Source: Schistocerca nitens
Lineage: Eukaryota > Arthropoda > Insecta > Orthoptera > Acrididae
DNA length: 64,000 nt
Direction: 5' to 3'
NCBI RefSeq assembly: GCF_023898315.1
Contig: NC_064615.1
Span: 1,188,373,413 to 1,188,437,412 of the forward strand
Shown: in pieces, positions 1 to 10,656 of the stretch
Layout of the letters: each line of letters begins with the position of its first letter
How positions within the stretch are numbered: position 1 is the stretch's first letter
Made by a program: the position numbers and the translations under genes
Notes under the pieces: model-generated
What the model saw: only the letters and a program-made list of their open reading frames with translations
Database searches by the model: none
Told to the model about the DNA's origin: nothing

Positions 1-399
1 GCAGACTTATTCCATGACTCTGCGCCCCTAACATTTCGGAACATTTATGTACAAAGAGTCTTCAAAATAAGTCCAACTGCAACTGTAAAGAAAAAAAGAC
101 TACGGTACCTTTGTGCTCGGCTGCTTTCTTATTTCCGCACAAGTTGGCAAACATCCCGGATGGCGCCTTCACAGCTCGATGGAATTATTCCTTACCTGGA
201 ACAACGAAAACCACGCGTTAGGTGCACAGCATCTTTATTACAAGATGTCTAAAGAAAGATGTGTGAATGTTATCGTAGAAGAAACAAATGTACCAATGAT
301 ATGTCTTTATTCGCCTTTAAAGTAGCCTGCCAGTATTATTTGGCAACTAAACACCTTTGGCCCATGATCAAGAATTCAGTTTCCGCCCCCACACTGCTT
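1..399. other. Left-edge sequence, no gene recognised
   Basis: I see no protein family, RNA gene or repeat I recognise here. It ends at the copy of GTGTTAGTT (400-408) that flanks the LINE on its right. Confidence 0.5.
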
Positions 400-425
400 G
401 TGTTAGTTTGTAGTTGTTGTGGTCT

Positions 426-920
426 TCAGTCCTGAGACTGGTTTGATGCAGCTCTCCATGCTACTCTATCCTGTGCAAGCTTCTTCATCTCCCAGTGCCT
501 ACTGCAACCTACATCCTTCTGAATCTGCTTAGTGTATTCATCTCTTCGTCTCCCCCTACGATTTTTACCCTCCACGCTGCCCTCCAATACTAAATTGGTG
601 ATCCCTTGATGCCTCGGAACATGTCCTACCAACCGATCCCTTCTTCTGGTCAAGTTGTGCCACAAACTCCTCTTCTCCCCAATCCTCTTCAGTACCTCCT
701 CATTAGTTATGTGATCTACCCATCTAATCTTCAGCATTCTTCTGTAGCACCACATTTCTATAGCTTCTATTCTCTTCTTGTCCAAACTATTTACCGTCCA
801 TGTTTCACTTCCATACATGGCTACACTCCATACAAATACTTTCAGAAATGACTTCCTGACACTTAAATCTATACTCGATGTTAACATATTTCTCTTCTTC
901 AGAAACGCTTTCCAGTCTAC
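426..920 (-). pseudogene. C-terminal tail of the RTE ORF, separated by a frameshift
   Basis: This frame continues the LINE protein after the RT core. It carries the conserved tail with VWSVAMYGSETWTV, the EMWCYRRMLKIRWVDH block and RRRDRLVGHVPRHQG, seen in RTE-type proteins after the RT domain. The open frame annotated from its first ATG begins at 887, but readable family sequence (WKAFLKKRN) runs back to about 918. It overlaps the wrong-frame end of the upstream ORF. A single deletion at about 911-920 explains the break, and no second lesion is needed. Confidence 0.8.
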
Positions 921-3366
921 ATTTTATATCCTCTCTACTTCGACCATCATCAGTTATTTTGCTCCCCAAATAGCAAAACTCCTTTACTACTTTAAGTGTC
1001 TCATTTCCTAATCTAATACCCTCAACACCACCCGACTTAATTCGACTACATTCCAATATCCTCGTTATGCTTTTGATGATGTTCATCTTATATCCTCCCA
1101 TCAAGACACCATCCATTCCGTTCAACTGTTCTTCCAAGTCCTTTGCTGTCTCTGACAGAATTACAATGTCATCGGCGAACCTCAAGGTTTTTATTTCTTC
1201 TCCATGGATTTTAATACCTACTCCGAATTTTTCTTTTGTTTCCTTTACTGCTTGCTCAATATACAGATTGAATAACATCGGGGAGAGGCTACAACCCTGT
1301 CTTACTCCCTTCCCAACCACTGCTTCCCTTCCATGTCCCTCGACTCTTATAACTGCCATCTGGTTTCTGTACAAATTGTAAATAGCCTTTCGCTCACTGT
1401 ATTTTACCCCTGCCACCTTTAGAATTTGAAAGAGAGTATTCCAGTCAACATTATCAAAAGCTTTCTCTAAGTCTACAAATGCTAGAAACGTAGGTTTGCC
1501 TTTCCTTAATCTTCCTTCTAAGATATGTCGTAAGGTCAGTATTGCCTCACGTGTTCCAGTATTTCTACGGAATCCAAACTGATCTTCCCCGAGGTCGGCT
1601 TCTACTAGTTTTTCCATTCGTCTGCAAAGAATTCGTGTTAGTATTTTGCAGCTGTGGCTTATTAAACTGATTGTTCGGTAATTCTCACATCTGTCAACTC
1701 CTGCTTTCTTTGGGATTGGAATTATTATATTCTTCTTGAAGTCTGAGGGTATTTCGCCTGTTTCATACATCTTGCTCACCAGATGGTAGAGTTTTGTCAG
1801 GACTGGCTCTCCCAAGGCCGTCAGTAGTTCCAATGGAATGTTGTCTACTCCGGGGGCCTTGTTTCGACTCAGGTCTTTCAGTGCTCTCTCAAACTCTTCA
1901 CGCAGTATCGTATCTCCCATTTCATCTTCATCTACATCCTCTTCCACTTCCATAATATTGTCCTCAAGTACATCGCCCTTGTATAGACCCTCTATATACT
2001 CCTTCCACCTTTCTGCTTTCCCTTCTTTGCTTAGAACTGGGTTTCCATTTGAGCTTTTGATGTTCATACAAGTGGTTCTCTTATCTCCAAAGGTCTCTTT
2101 AATTTTCCTGTTGGCAGTATCTATCTTACCCCTAGTGAGATAAGCCTCTACATCCCTACATTTGTCCTCTAGCCATCCCTGCTTAGCCATTTTGCACTTC
2201 CTGTCGATCTCATTTTTGAGACGTTTGTATTCCCTTTTGCCTGCTTCATTTACTGCATTTTTATATTTTCTCCTTTCATCAATTAAATTCAATATTTCTT
2301 CTGTTACCCAAGGATTTCTACTAGCCCTCGTCTTTTTACCTACTTGATCCTCTGCTGCCTTCACTACTTCATCCCTCAAAGCTACCCATTCTTCTTCTAC
2401 TGTATTTCTTTCCCCCGTTCCTGTCAATTGTTCCCTTATGCTCTCCCTGAAACTCTCTACAACCTCTGGTTCTTTCAGTTTATCGAGGTCCCATCTCCTT
2501 AAATTCCCACCTTTTTTCAGTTTCTTCAGTTTTAATCTACAGGTCATAACCAATAGATTGTGGTCAGAGTCCACATCTGCCCCTGGAAATGTCTTACAAT
2601 TTAAAACCTGGTTCCTAAATCTCTGTCTTACCATTATATACCTTTTAGTATCTCCAGTGTTCTTCCATGTATACAACCTTCTATCATTATTCTTAAACCA
2701 AGTGTTAGCTATGATTAAGTTGTGCTCTGTGCAAAATTCTACCAGGCGGCTTCCTCTTTCATTTCTTACCCCCAATCCATATTCACCTACTACGTTTCCC
2801 TCTCTCCCTTTTCCCACACTCGAATTCCAGTCACCCATGACTATTAAATTTTCGTCTCCTTTCACTATCTGAATAATTTCTTTTATTTCATCATACATTT
2901 CTTCAATTTCTTCGTCATCTGCAGAGCTAGTTGGCATATAAATTTGTACTACTGTAGTAGGTGTGGGCTTCGTATCTATCTTGGCCACAATAATGCGTTC
3001 ACTAAGCTGTTTGTAGTAGCTTACCCGCGTTCCTATTTTCCTATTCATTATTAAACCTACTCCTGCATTACCCCTATTTGACTTTGTGTTTATAACCCTG
3101 TAGTCACCTGACCAGAAGTCTTGTTCCTCCTGCCACCGAACTTCACTAATTCCCACTATATCTAACTTTAACCTATCCATTTCCCTTTTCAAATTTTCTA
3201 ACCTACCTGCCCGATTAAGGGACCTGACATTCCACGCTCCGATCCGTAGAACGCCAGTTGTCTTTCTCCTGATAACGACATCCTCTTGAGTAGTCCCCGC
3301 CCGGAGATCCGAATGGGGGACTATTTTACCTCCGGAATATTTTACCCAAGAGGACGCCATCATCAT
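805..3366 (-). CDS. RTE-type endonuclease-reverse transcriptase, nearly intact
   Basis: The protein has 853 residues and would nick genomic DNA and reverse transcribe its own RNA at the nick. Residues about 40-280 form an APE-like endonuclease: N46 in GAWNVRS, E75 in GISEVRW, GDWN at 178-181 and SDHN at 267-270. Residues about 495-780 form the RT: VDLEKAFDNV at 631-640, RQGCSLSP at 689-696 and the catalytic FADD at 730-733. The endonuclease segment TGDTKRYIMVRQ seems a few residues short where relatives have an Ile-Asp-Tyr motif, so nuclease activity is doubtful. The last ~38 residues are out of frame, because a small deletion near 911-920 shifts the frame and the true C-terminus continues in the next frame (426-920). 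The start ATG at 3366 is the first in frame, but the real start could lie further upstream in a complete copy. Confidence 0.85.
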   Translation of the reverse strand: MMMASSWVKYSGGKIVPHSDLRAGTTQEDVVIRRKTTGVLRIGAWNVRSLNRAGRLENLKREMDRLKLDIVGISEVRWQEEQDFWSGDYRVINTKSNRGNAGVGLIMNRKIGTRVSYYKQLSERIIVAKIDTKPTPTTVVQIYMPTSSADDEEIEEMYDEIKEIIQIVKGDENLIVMGDWNSSVGKGREGNVVGEYGLGVRNERGSRLVEFCTEHNLIIANTWFKNNDRRLYTWKNTGDTKRYIMVRQRFRNQVLNCKTFPGADVDSDHNLLVMTCRLKLKKLKKGGNLRRWDLDKLKEPEVVESFRESIREQLTGTGERNTVEEEWVALRDEVVKAAEDQVGKKTRASRNPWVTEEILNLIDERRKYKNAVNEAGKREYKRLKNEIDRKCKMAKQGWLEDKCRDVEAYLTRGKIDTANRKIKETFGDKRTTCMNIKSSNGNPVLSKEGKAERWKEYIEGLYKGDVLEDNIMEVEEDVDEDEMGDTILREEFERALKDLSRNKAPGVDNIPLELLTALGEPVLTKLYHLVSKMYETGEIPSDFKKNIIIPIPKKAGVDRCENYRTISLISHSCKILTRILCRRMEKLVEADLGEDQFGFRRNTGTREAILTLRHILEGRLRKGKPTFLAFVDLEKAFDNVDWNTLFQILKVAGVKYSERKAIYNLYRNQMAVIRVEGHGREAVVGKGVRQGCSLSPMLFNLYIEQAVKETKEKFGVGIKIHGEEIKTLRFADDIVILSETAKDLEEQLNGMDGVLMGGYKMNIIKSITRILECSRIKSGGVEGIRLGNETLKVVKEFCYLGSKITDDGRSREDIKCRLESVSEEEKYVNIEYRFKCQEVISESICMECSHVWK

Positions 3367-3412
3367 TTCATACAGTAAAGCTGCATGCCCTCGGGAAAAA
3401 TTAGTGTTAGTT

Positions 3413-4911
3413 ACAAACGTATATTATGCTGCCAAAATTATGCTGGAATTAGCCGCAGCATGCGTGACTTACGATAGCAACCTGAACACCAGACTAAAGT
3501 AATATCAGAGGGGTAAGTGAAAAAGGAAATCGGTTTCCGAAAGGAAGATCGACAACAGATGCAGTATTTATGGTGAAACATCATTCAAGAACATGCAGAT
3601 CTTAATCGAGAGACGCACTTGACATTCTCCTTATCTCGAAAAAGCCTTCGATAAGTTACAGGGAAAAAATGTGTAGCATAATGAAGAAAAGAGTGCGGTG
3701 TAGCAGGGGGGAACGGTCAGTATTCGGGGGTGGGACAAGACAAGTCCAGTGGACATGGACATGAGTTGGAGCACTTCGGTACTGTGAAGCATCTCTCTCA
3801 TATCGCAAGCTTTTTGCTTTCTATACTTGGATAGAAAAGTCCAGAAGTAATGGGCTCTGAAGCGTAAGCACTAATTCATATTCACTCCTACTGAACAAGT
3901 GCTTATAACTCGTAAGGTACGCGTTTTATAGCGGAAGTTTATTGACAACTTCAGCTTTACTTAGTCCATACTGTCTCCTCACAAAATATGGAAAACAAAC
4001 ATATTGCAGGAGAAGTGATTTGTTTCAGAGTGTAGTAGATGAACGAGTGCTCACAGTTTTGGCGGTATAAATTTCAGAGCCCATGTTTGCTGGACTTTTT
4101 TGCCTCCTAAACATTGACCATTCCTCTTGGTTCATCCTGTATGAATACTGCAGTTCTAAGAAACGGCGTCTGGAAAGTGCAGTACGACAAACAAACCCTT
4201 AACAACCGCCATTACGTACTACATTACTACAGGCCGTGCTCGTGTGTGGTTCACAGTAAAAAAATAAAATAAAACAACATTTTCAGCGAAAGTGCAGCAG
4301 AAGTACGGAGCAATAAGAGTAGACAATCTTCGTTTTTGTCTCATCCTCATAGCGTTTACAACTCTGTCAGCAAAAAAATGATGAGGTCGAAAGAAATTAA
4401 CTCGAGCATTCTATATAAAGAGTGAAGTTTACAGGTATTGGTTTCTCAGAGCAAGAGGTAGGCACACTTAATGCGGTTGGAACACATTTTTGAAAAAAAA
4501 AAAAAAAAAAGGGTTGTAGTGCTAAAACTTTAACATGTTACACTCTCCAAGTAATAAAGGACGTAAAACGCCCGTTTAATGAACAGAAACATTTGACGTT
4601 AAGTGGAGAGTCTGTATAAATAACTTTAAATGTCCCGATGCACTGAGTATTCCCTGAAATTGCTGCTGCAGAACGTAAAGTGCCATTACGCCGGACGTTG
4701 CCAGCTGCTGTCTGTGTCTCTCTTACCACTTGTACCAGTATGAGGTGCGAGTACAGCAGCGAACGGCAGGCCTCCAGAGAGGAGCACGGGGACCGGCGAC
4801 GGTCGTCTTCCACGTGGCAGCACTTCCCTCCAATCTGTTCCGTAATACAGTAACTAAACGGCGTTTATTTGATCCTTCACCTCGGAGACTTCTAGAAAGT
4901 GTTTAAAAAAA
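3413..4911. other. Mostly unassigned sequence with one RT scrap
   Basis: Apart from the RT scrap at 3500-3690 I recognise nothing here. An A-run sits at 4493-4510. The short frames do not resemble known families. Confidence 0.4.
3500..3690 (+). pseudogene. Fragment of a second LINE reverse transcriptase
   Basis: Translated on the plus strand, this stretch reads FPKGRSTTDAVFMVK, then a frame change, then ISKKPSI in place of the expected LDFEKAFD-type block. This is the part of LINE RTs between the GRST motif and the first catalytic aspartate. The stretch is short and has stops and at least one frameshift. It differs from the RTE copies at 0.4-3.4 kb and 7.4-12.4 kb. Confidence 0.45.
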
Positions 4912-5011
4912 ACTACTCAAGGCGTATCTTACTTTTCAAACAGAAAATTGAAAGCATTAGAAAAACTACTCGAGGCGTATCTTAGTTTTAAAGAGAAAAT
5001 TGAAAGCATTA
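4912..5011 (+). repeat. Imperfect tandem duplication, ~53-bp unit
   Basis: A unit starting ACTACTCAAGGCGTATCTTA and ending GAAAATTGAAAGCATTA is followed at once by a second copy with a few substitutions and small gaps (start 4965). It lies at the left edge of the RT scrap at 5010-5300. Confidence 0.7.
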
Positions 5012-5300
5012 TTCGACAAAGAAAACTATGAATTGTTAAAATATTTCAAGAAATTATTGAAGCCCCCTCAGTTTGGAAAGTTTCCACAATCTAAGCCACC
5101 AGAAAAGAAGAAGCTAACAGAAATCATTCGAGGGATGAAAAACAACAAAGCAGCAAGTGAACATGGAATTCTCGTATAGTTGTGGTAACCGGCTGGTGGG
5201 AATCTACTGCAGGCGTCAAAACGAATAATGCACAATATGTGGCTAAGACAAGAAATTCCAGAGGACTGGAAGTGCTCGTTAATTCATTATTTACATAAAT
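5010..5300 (+). pseudogene. Fragment of a LINE reverse transcriptase, fingers region
   Basis: The plus strand reads KLTEIIRGMKNNKAASEHGI, then stops, then LRQEIPEDWKCSLIHYLHK. This matches the RT region just before the palm (family pattern: ...MKNNKAPGEDGI...W..EKIPEDW...I.PIHKKG). It comes before the 3500-3690 segment in RT order but lies after it on the map, so the two pieces are separate or rearranged copies. Confidence 0.5.
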
Positions 5301-6265
5301 AGTTGCACACGTGCGAGAAAGACTCGCCCTCCGGATGTTTCGTACAGACTGAACTACGTAGACGGACAGTTAGACCTTCTCGAGAACCGAGAATCCCGAC
5401 GATTTTTCCATGTTATCGATATCGACGCTGACGAGAATTCCAAACTTACGGGGAATTTTGACTTTTACGTTTAAATTTGTTATGTCATTTCGAATATGCT
5501 ACTCTAAGTTTTCATTTGTTTTGTAATATTGGAGTTGTGTTAACACGGTTTGCCAACTGGCAACTGCAGGCCCATTAACTGCGTCCGCTCTCGTCCCTTT
5601 TACGATTGCTGATAAGATTTGGCGGATGTCTCCAGAGAAGTAAACGGGGCTACTGTTGTTACGCAAATGTGGAATTGTTCTGTGTAACACTCGAGTGGAT
5701 ACTTTATGAGATGCTGGACGCTCATTGCAAGCAACTCGAGTGCAGTCGTACATCAGTTGGGAGTATCACTTGGCTCTGAGATACTGCAGACGGTGTTGGA
5801 GTCGCGAGCGCAGGCAGTCCGCCTTAGGGAAGGGGAAGGGGGGGGGGCGCACCCCCGTCGTCGCCATTCGGCAGAGGGACCGTTTCCCCCGCGGCAGAAG
5901 ACTTCACTTCACCGGTGATCGACCAGTTAGGAGCAGACATTTGTAAATTATACACACAAGGCTACTTCGTCTATCACTCTGCCTCTGACTGAAAACCAGA
6001 TCAAACTCCATACAGCAGCTTTTGAGATTTTTGAAAGATTGCGAATGCAATGTGAGTTTGTAATCGCAAAAAATACTTTTTACGTGATATAATTAGAAAT
6101 GAACAATTTTCGGATTTCGTTCCTTTACTTACACTGTGAAACCTTGCTTCTTGTCAAATTTCAAAATTCTACGTCAAGCGAAGTACCGTATAGGTTTTCA
6201 GGAGTGACTTTGCGAGCATCAAAAACTGGCCGTATCTTTTTATTGCATTGACTTTGGAGCTTACA
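5301..6265. other. No gene seen
   Basis: There are short frames only. A G-rich run lies at about 5825-5850. I recognise no repeat family here. Confidence 0.4.
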
Positions 6266-6274
6266 TTTCTTACA

Positions 6275-6466
6275 GCGGCCGGCCGCGTAGGCCGAGCGAT
6301 TCTAGGCGCTACAGTCTGGAACCGCTCGACCGCTACGGTCACAGGTTCGAATGCTGCCTCGGGCATGGATGTGTGTGAGGTCCTTAGGTTAGTTAGGTTT
6401 AAGTAGTTCTAAATTCTAGGGGACTGATGACCTCAGAAGACAAGCCCCAAAGTGCTCAGAGCCATT
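6275..6466 (+). mobile_element. tRNA-derived SINE (body type shared across window), head type 1
   Basis: The head is tRNA-like, with a B-box resembling GGTTCGAATGC, followed by the common body CTTAGGTTAGTTAGGTTTAA and the tail GCTCAGAGCCATTT. A 9-bp duplication TTTCTTACA flanks it at 6266-6274 and 6467-6475. Confidence 0.9.
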
Positions 6467-6475
6467 TTTCTTACA

Positions 6476-7117
6476 ACGCCAAAGGGACCGTGGATCCCAC
6501 TATGTGACATAAATTTCACCTCATATTTGTAACCGTTACTGAGAAAAAAGGTCTTAACAGTCGGAGAGACAAAGAGACAGACGGACAGCGAGGTGACGCT
6601 ACAAATGTTCCATTCTCACCGACTGAGGTAAGGAATCTTCAAACGGAGAGATATCATTGTTACTATTTACATGCGAGACGGTGCAGAGAAGCAGGTAGAC
6701 GACACGGTCGGGGAGCATCAAGACGGACTTTGGAAGGGAAGACCAGGTCTTGAGTGTTAAGCTGATAGTCCGAGACATAACAGCGGCATCAATGCCCGAT
6801 ATCACTGTGCTTCTCCGATTCATATTTTGGTGTCGATGATCAAACAAGAAACGTAGATCGATCGACACACAATCTAAAGCCAAATGGCTGAGTCGGCATC
6901 TTTGCATCCAAAAAGATTGTGTAGTAGTCGTCTGGAGTGCAACGCTTGAAATCCGACACGCCGGCCAGTGACAGCACCCCGGACAGACACAGCCCCCACA
7001 CGTCACTAGTTATACAGGTAGCGAGCAGGTATTACTCGGATGTTTCTAGTATCATCCATCAGCCGATGAAGAAGAAGAACAAGAACGGAAGCCCTTTCTT
7101 TCGCGTGTCACATTTAA
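6476..7117. other. No gene seen
   Basis: No recognisable protein or repeat. The short frames on both strands look random. Confidence 0.4.
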
Positions 7118-7130
7118 TATACGCACTCTA

Positions 7131-7329
7131 AAAATGGTTCAAATGGCTCTGAGCACTATGGGACTCAACTGCTGTGGTCATCAGTCCTCTAGAACTTAGA
7201 ATTACTTAAACCTAACTAACCTAAGGACATTACACACATCCATGCCCGAGGCAGGATTCGAACCTGCGACCGTAGCAGTCGCACGGTTCCGGACTGCGCG
7301 CCTAGAACCGCGAGACCACCGCGGCCGGC
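7131..7329 (-). mobile_element. tRNA-derived SINE, head type 1
   Basis: This is a full-length copy on the minus strand. TATACGCACTCTA flanks it at 7118-7130 and 7330-7342 (13 bp, perfect). The B-box complement GGATTCGAACC is intact. Confidence 0.92.
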
Positions 7330-7595
7330 TATACGCACTCTACCGTGATCTCGGGGTAACGTCCTTGATTAGTGATCAAAATGTCCTTAATCCCGGATTC
7401 GAACCTCGCCACATTTTGAATAAAATTCACCAGGAATGTCGGTCGAAGAGTTCCAGCATAAGAAGTCACCCTCATTCAGCCAACGGTTCTTGTCAAAGAG
7501 GGCGGAGGAGCGGACAGAGGTTGACGGCACTCTCCTACCCTACCACTAAAGGCGGAAGAATTAGCAATGACCAATGGCGTGAGGGTGCAGAAGGC

Positions 7596-7795
7596 TCAAA
7601 TGGTTCAAATGGCTCTGAGCACTATGGGACTCAACATCTTAGGTCATAAGTCCCCTAGAACTTAGAACTACTTAAACCTAACTAACCTAAGGACATCACA
7701 CACACCCATGCCCGAGGCGGGATTCGAACCCGCGACCGTAGCAGTCCCGCGGCTCCGGACTGCAGCGCCAGAACCGCTAGACCACCGCGGCCGGC
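7596..7795 (-). mobile_element. tRNA-derived SINE, head type 1, inside the RTE 5' region
   Basis: GGTGCAGAAGGC flanks it at 7584-7595 and 7796-7807 (12 bp, perfect). The flanks rejoin into the RTE 5' sequence. Confidence 0.92.
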
Positions 7796-8020
7796 GGTGC
7801 AGAAGGCAACGGAAATCACTGCACTGAAGGCACATGTGGCCTGTAACTAAAAAAGTGTTACGATGATCTCTCCATTGGCAAAATATTGCGGACTAGTTCC
7901 CCATTCGGATCTCCGGGACTGGATTTCCAAGCCAAGGGGGAGGCGACCATCACAAAAGGGTAGGATAACCAACGTACGACGAGTCGAGGCACTGAATGTC
8001 AGAAGTTTTCAACGTGGTAG

Positions 8021-8163
8021 GTTCAAATGGCTCTGAGCACTATGGGACTTAACATCTGTGGTCATCAGTCCCCTAGAACTACTTAAACCTAACTAACCTA
8101 AGGACATCACACACACCCATGCCCGAGGCAGGATTCGAACCTGTGACCGTAGCGGTCACGCGG
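8021..8163 (-). mobile_element. 5'-truncated SINE inside the RTE 5' region
   Basis: The copy ends within the tRNA-like head. AACGTGGTAG flanks it at 8011-8020 and 8164-8173, so the truncation happened at insertion and not by later deletion. Confidence 0.9.
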
Positions 8164-8189
8164 AACGTGGTAGGGAAGTTATAAGATCT

Positions 8190-9028
8190 GAAAAAAGAAA
8201 TGCTGAGGTTCAATCTAGATATAGTGGGAGTCAGTGAAGTGAAATGGGAAGAAGACACTGATTTCTGGTCAGATGAGTACAGGTTAACGTCAACAGCAGC
8301 AGGAAAAAGGATAGTGAGAGTAGGAATCTTTATGAATAGGGCTGAGAGTGAGTTACTGAGAACAGTTTAGTGACAGGATTATTCTCATCAGACTCTATAG
8401 CAAACCAACACCGACAACGGTAGTTGCGGTATATATGGCGACGTCGCAAGCCAAAGATGAGCAGATAGAGAAAGTATACGACGATACTGAACGGGTAATT
8501 CGGTACGTCGAGGGAGATGAGAATGTGAGTCACGGGGATTCGAAGGTGGTTGTAGGGGAAGGAGCAGATGTGGGTGTTACAGGAGAATATGGGCCTGATC
8601 CTAGGAATGAGAGAAGAGAAAGACTGAGTTCTGCAACAAATTCCAACTAGTCATAGCGAAAAATCTGTTCAAGAAGGGGAGGAGGAGGTATATTTGGAAC
8701 CGGCCCGGAGATGCCAGAAGATTTCAGTTGATTACTTCGTAGTCGGGCAGAGGTTCCAAAATCAGACGCAGGGTTGTAAGGCGTACCCAGGAGCAGACAT
8801 AGACTCAGATCAAAACTGATTAGTGTTGAAGACAACTCTGAAGTTTAAGAGACTAGTCAGGAACAATCAATGCGTAAAAGAGTGGGATACGGAAGTATTA
8901 AGGAATGAAAACGTACGCTTGAAGTTCTATGGGGCTACAAATACTGGGATAAGAATCACAGACGTTGGGAAGAAACACATAAGTAAAAAGAAGGTCACTG
9001 CGAAGAAACCATGGATAACACAAGAAAT
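8190..9028 (+). pseudogene. RTE copy 2 endonuclease region, broken
   Basis: The frames can be aligned by eye to the copy 1 protein: a block ending with an SEVKW-like motif near 8240, an IYMATSQAKDEQIEKVYDD-like block near 8430-8490 (copy 1 has IYMPTSSADDEEIEEMYDE), and EYGPDPRNERRERL near 8590-8620. Several frameshifts and stops interrupt it. The last codons before the Tc1 insertion read KKPWITQEI, matching NPWVTEEI in copy 1. Confidence 0.75.
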
Positions 9029-9260
9029 ACACTACTGGCCATTAAAATTGCTACACCACGAAGATGACGTGCTACAGACACGAAATTTAACCGACAGGAA
9101 GAAGATGCCGTGATATGCAAATGATTAGCTTTTCAGAGCATTCACACAAGGTTGGCGCCGGTGGCGGCACCTACAACGTGCTGACATGAGGAAAGTTTCC
9201 AACCGATTTCTCATACACAAACAGCAGTTGACCGGCGTTGCCCCGTGAAACTTCGTTGTG

Positions 9261-10550
9261 ATGCCTCGTGTAAGGAGGAGAAATGCATATCATCACGTTT
9301 CCGACTTTGATAAAAGTCGGATTGTAGCCTATCGCGTTTGCGGTTTATCGTATCACGACACTGCTGCTCGCGTTGGTCGAGATCCAATGACTGTTAGCAG
9401 AATATGGAATCGGTGGGTTCAGGAGGGTAATACGGAACGCCGTGCTGGATCCCAGCGGCCTCGTATCACTAGTAGTCGAGATGACAGGTATCTTATCCGC
9501 ATGGCTGTAACGGATCGTGCAGCCACGTCTCGATCCCTGAGTCAACAGATGGGGACGTTTGCAAGACTACAACCATCTGCACGAACAGTTCGACGACGTT
9601 TGCAGCAGCATGGACTATCATTTCAGAGACCATGGCTGCGGTTACCCTTGACGCTGCATCACAGACAGGAGCGCAAAAAAAAAAAAAAAAAAAAGATGGT
9701 TCAAATGGCGCTGAGCACTATGGGACTCAACTGCTGAGGTCATTAGTCCCCTAGAACTTAGAACTAGTTAAATCTAACTAACCTAAGGACATCACAAACA
9801 TCCATGCCCGAGGCAGGATTCGAACCTGCGACCGTAGCGGTCTTACGGATCCAGACTGCAGCGCCTTTAACCGCACGGCCACTTCGGCCGGCGACAGGAG
9901 CGCCTGCGATGGTGTACTCAACTACAAATCTGGGTGCACGAATGGCAAAAAGTCATTTTTTCGGATGAATCCAGGTTCTGTTTACAGCATCATGATGGTC
10001 ACATCCGTGTTTGGCGACATCGCGGTGAACGCACATTGGAAGCGTGTATTCGTCATCGCCATACTGGCTTATCACCCGGCGTGATGGTACGGGGTGCCAT
10101 TGGTTACAAGTCTCGGTCACCTCTTTTTCGCATTGATGGAACTTTGAACAGTGGACGTTACATTTCAGATGTGTTACGACCCGTGGCTCTACCCTTCATT
10201 CGGTCCCTGCGAAACCCTACCTTTCAGCAGGATAATGCACGACCGCTTGTTGCAGGTCATGTACGGGACTTTCTGGATACAGGAAATATTCGACTGCTGC
10301 CCCGGCCAGCACATTCTACAGATCTCTCACCAATTTAAAACGTCGGGTCAATGGTGGTCGAGCAACTGGCTCGTCACAATACGCCAGTCACTACTCTTGA
10401 TGACCTGTGGTATCGTATTGAAGCTGCAAGGGCAGCTGTACCTGTACACGCCATCCAAGCTCTGTTTGACTTAATGCCCAGGCGCTATTACGGCCAGAGG
10501 TGGTTGTTCTGGGTACTGATTTCTCAGGATCTATGCACCCAAACTGCGTG
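9261..10550 (+). pseudogene. Tc1-type DD34E transposase, interrupted
   Basis: The enzyme would cut and paste the element through its terminal repeats. The N-terminal part from ATG 9261 has two helix-turn-helix blocks (for example DPMTVSRIWNRWVQEG and RTVRRRLQQHGLS). A SINE at 9675-9892 breaks it after the HHRQER codons. The DDE part resumes at about 9904, with the first aspartate in IFSDESRF and the second in FQQDNARP. The third site, normally the E of SPDLSPIEH, reads STDLSPI followed by TAA at 10336-10338, so the catalytic glutamate codon has become a stop. Further C-terminal sequence is readable to about 10550. It is inactive through the insertion and the nonsense codon. Confidence 0.88.
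9675..9892 (-). mobile_element. tRNA-derived SINE inside the Tc1 transposase
   Basis: GACAGGAGCGC flanks it at 9664-9674 and 9893-9903 (11 bp). The element includes an A-run of about 20 on the plus strand (a T-run at its 3' end) after the first duplication. It is nested three deep: SINE in Tc1 in RTE. Confidence 0.93.
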
Positions 10551-10656
10551 AAAATGTAATCACATGTCAGTTCGAGTATAATATATTTGTCCAATGAATA
10601 CCCGTTTGTCATATGCATTTCTTCTTGGTGTAGCAATTTTAATGGCCAGTAGTGTA

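Larger units (their letters stand above)
409..3403 (-). mobile_element. RTE-type LINE insertion (copy 1) with 9-bp target-site duplication
   Basis: This non-LTR retrotransposon lies on the minus strand. GTGTTAGTT occurs on both sides (400-408 and 3404-3412), which reads as a 9-bp target-site duplication and fixes both ends. The 3' end (409-425) lies just past the last codon. The body holds one long endonuclease/RT frame plus a frame-shifted C-terminal tail. Little 5' sequence precedes the first methionine, so the copy is probably 5'-truncated. It belongs to the RTE/BovB-like group by its endonuclease opening (GAWNVRSLNRAGRLENLK) and its RT motifs. I assign the clade from memory of such proteins, not from a search. 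Confidence 0.85.
9030..10654 (+). mobile_element. Tc1-like DNA transposon with TA target duplication
   Basis: The terminal inverted repeats begin CACTACTGGCCATTAAAATT and match for about 29 bp (left from 9030, right ending 10654). TA occurs on both sides (9028-9029 and 10655-10656). Without its inserted SINE the element is about 1.4 kb, normal for Tc1. It sits inside the RTE endonuclease-RT linker: flanks AGAAATA and CTTCAGATGATCGATTAAAG join into RTE sequence. Confidence 0.92.

Noticed and set aside
1067-2872. Plus-strand ORFs of 61-144 codons
   Set aside because: They are complements of the RTE endonuclease/RT frame.
7242-7649. 135-codon ORF starting MPEAGFEPATVAV
   Set aside because: It reads through the complement of two SINE heads. 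The same MPEAGFEPATVAV peptide appears wherever a type 1 SINE is read in that frame (for example 42381-42566 and 27199-27435).
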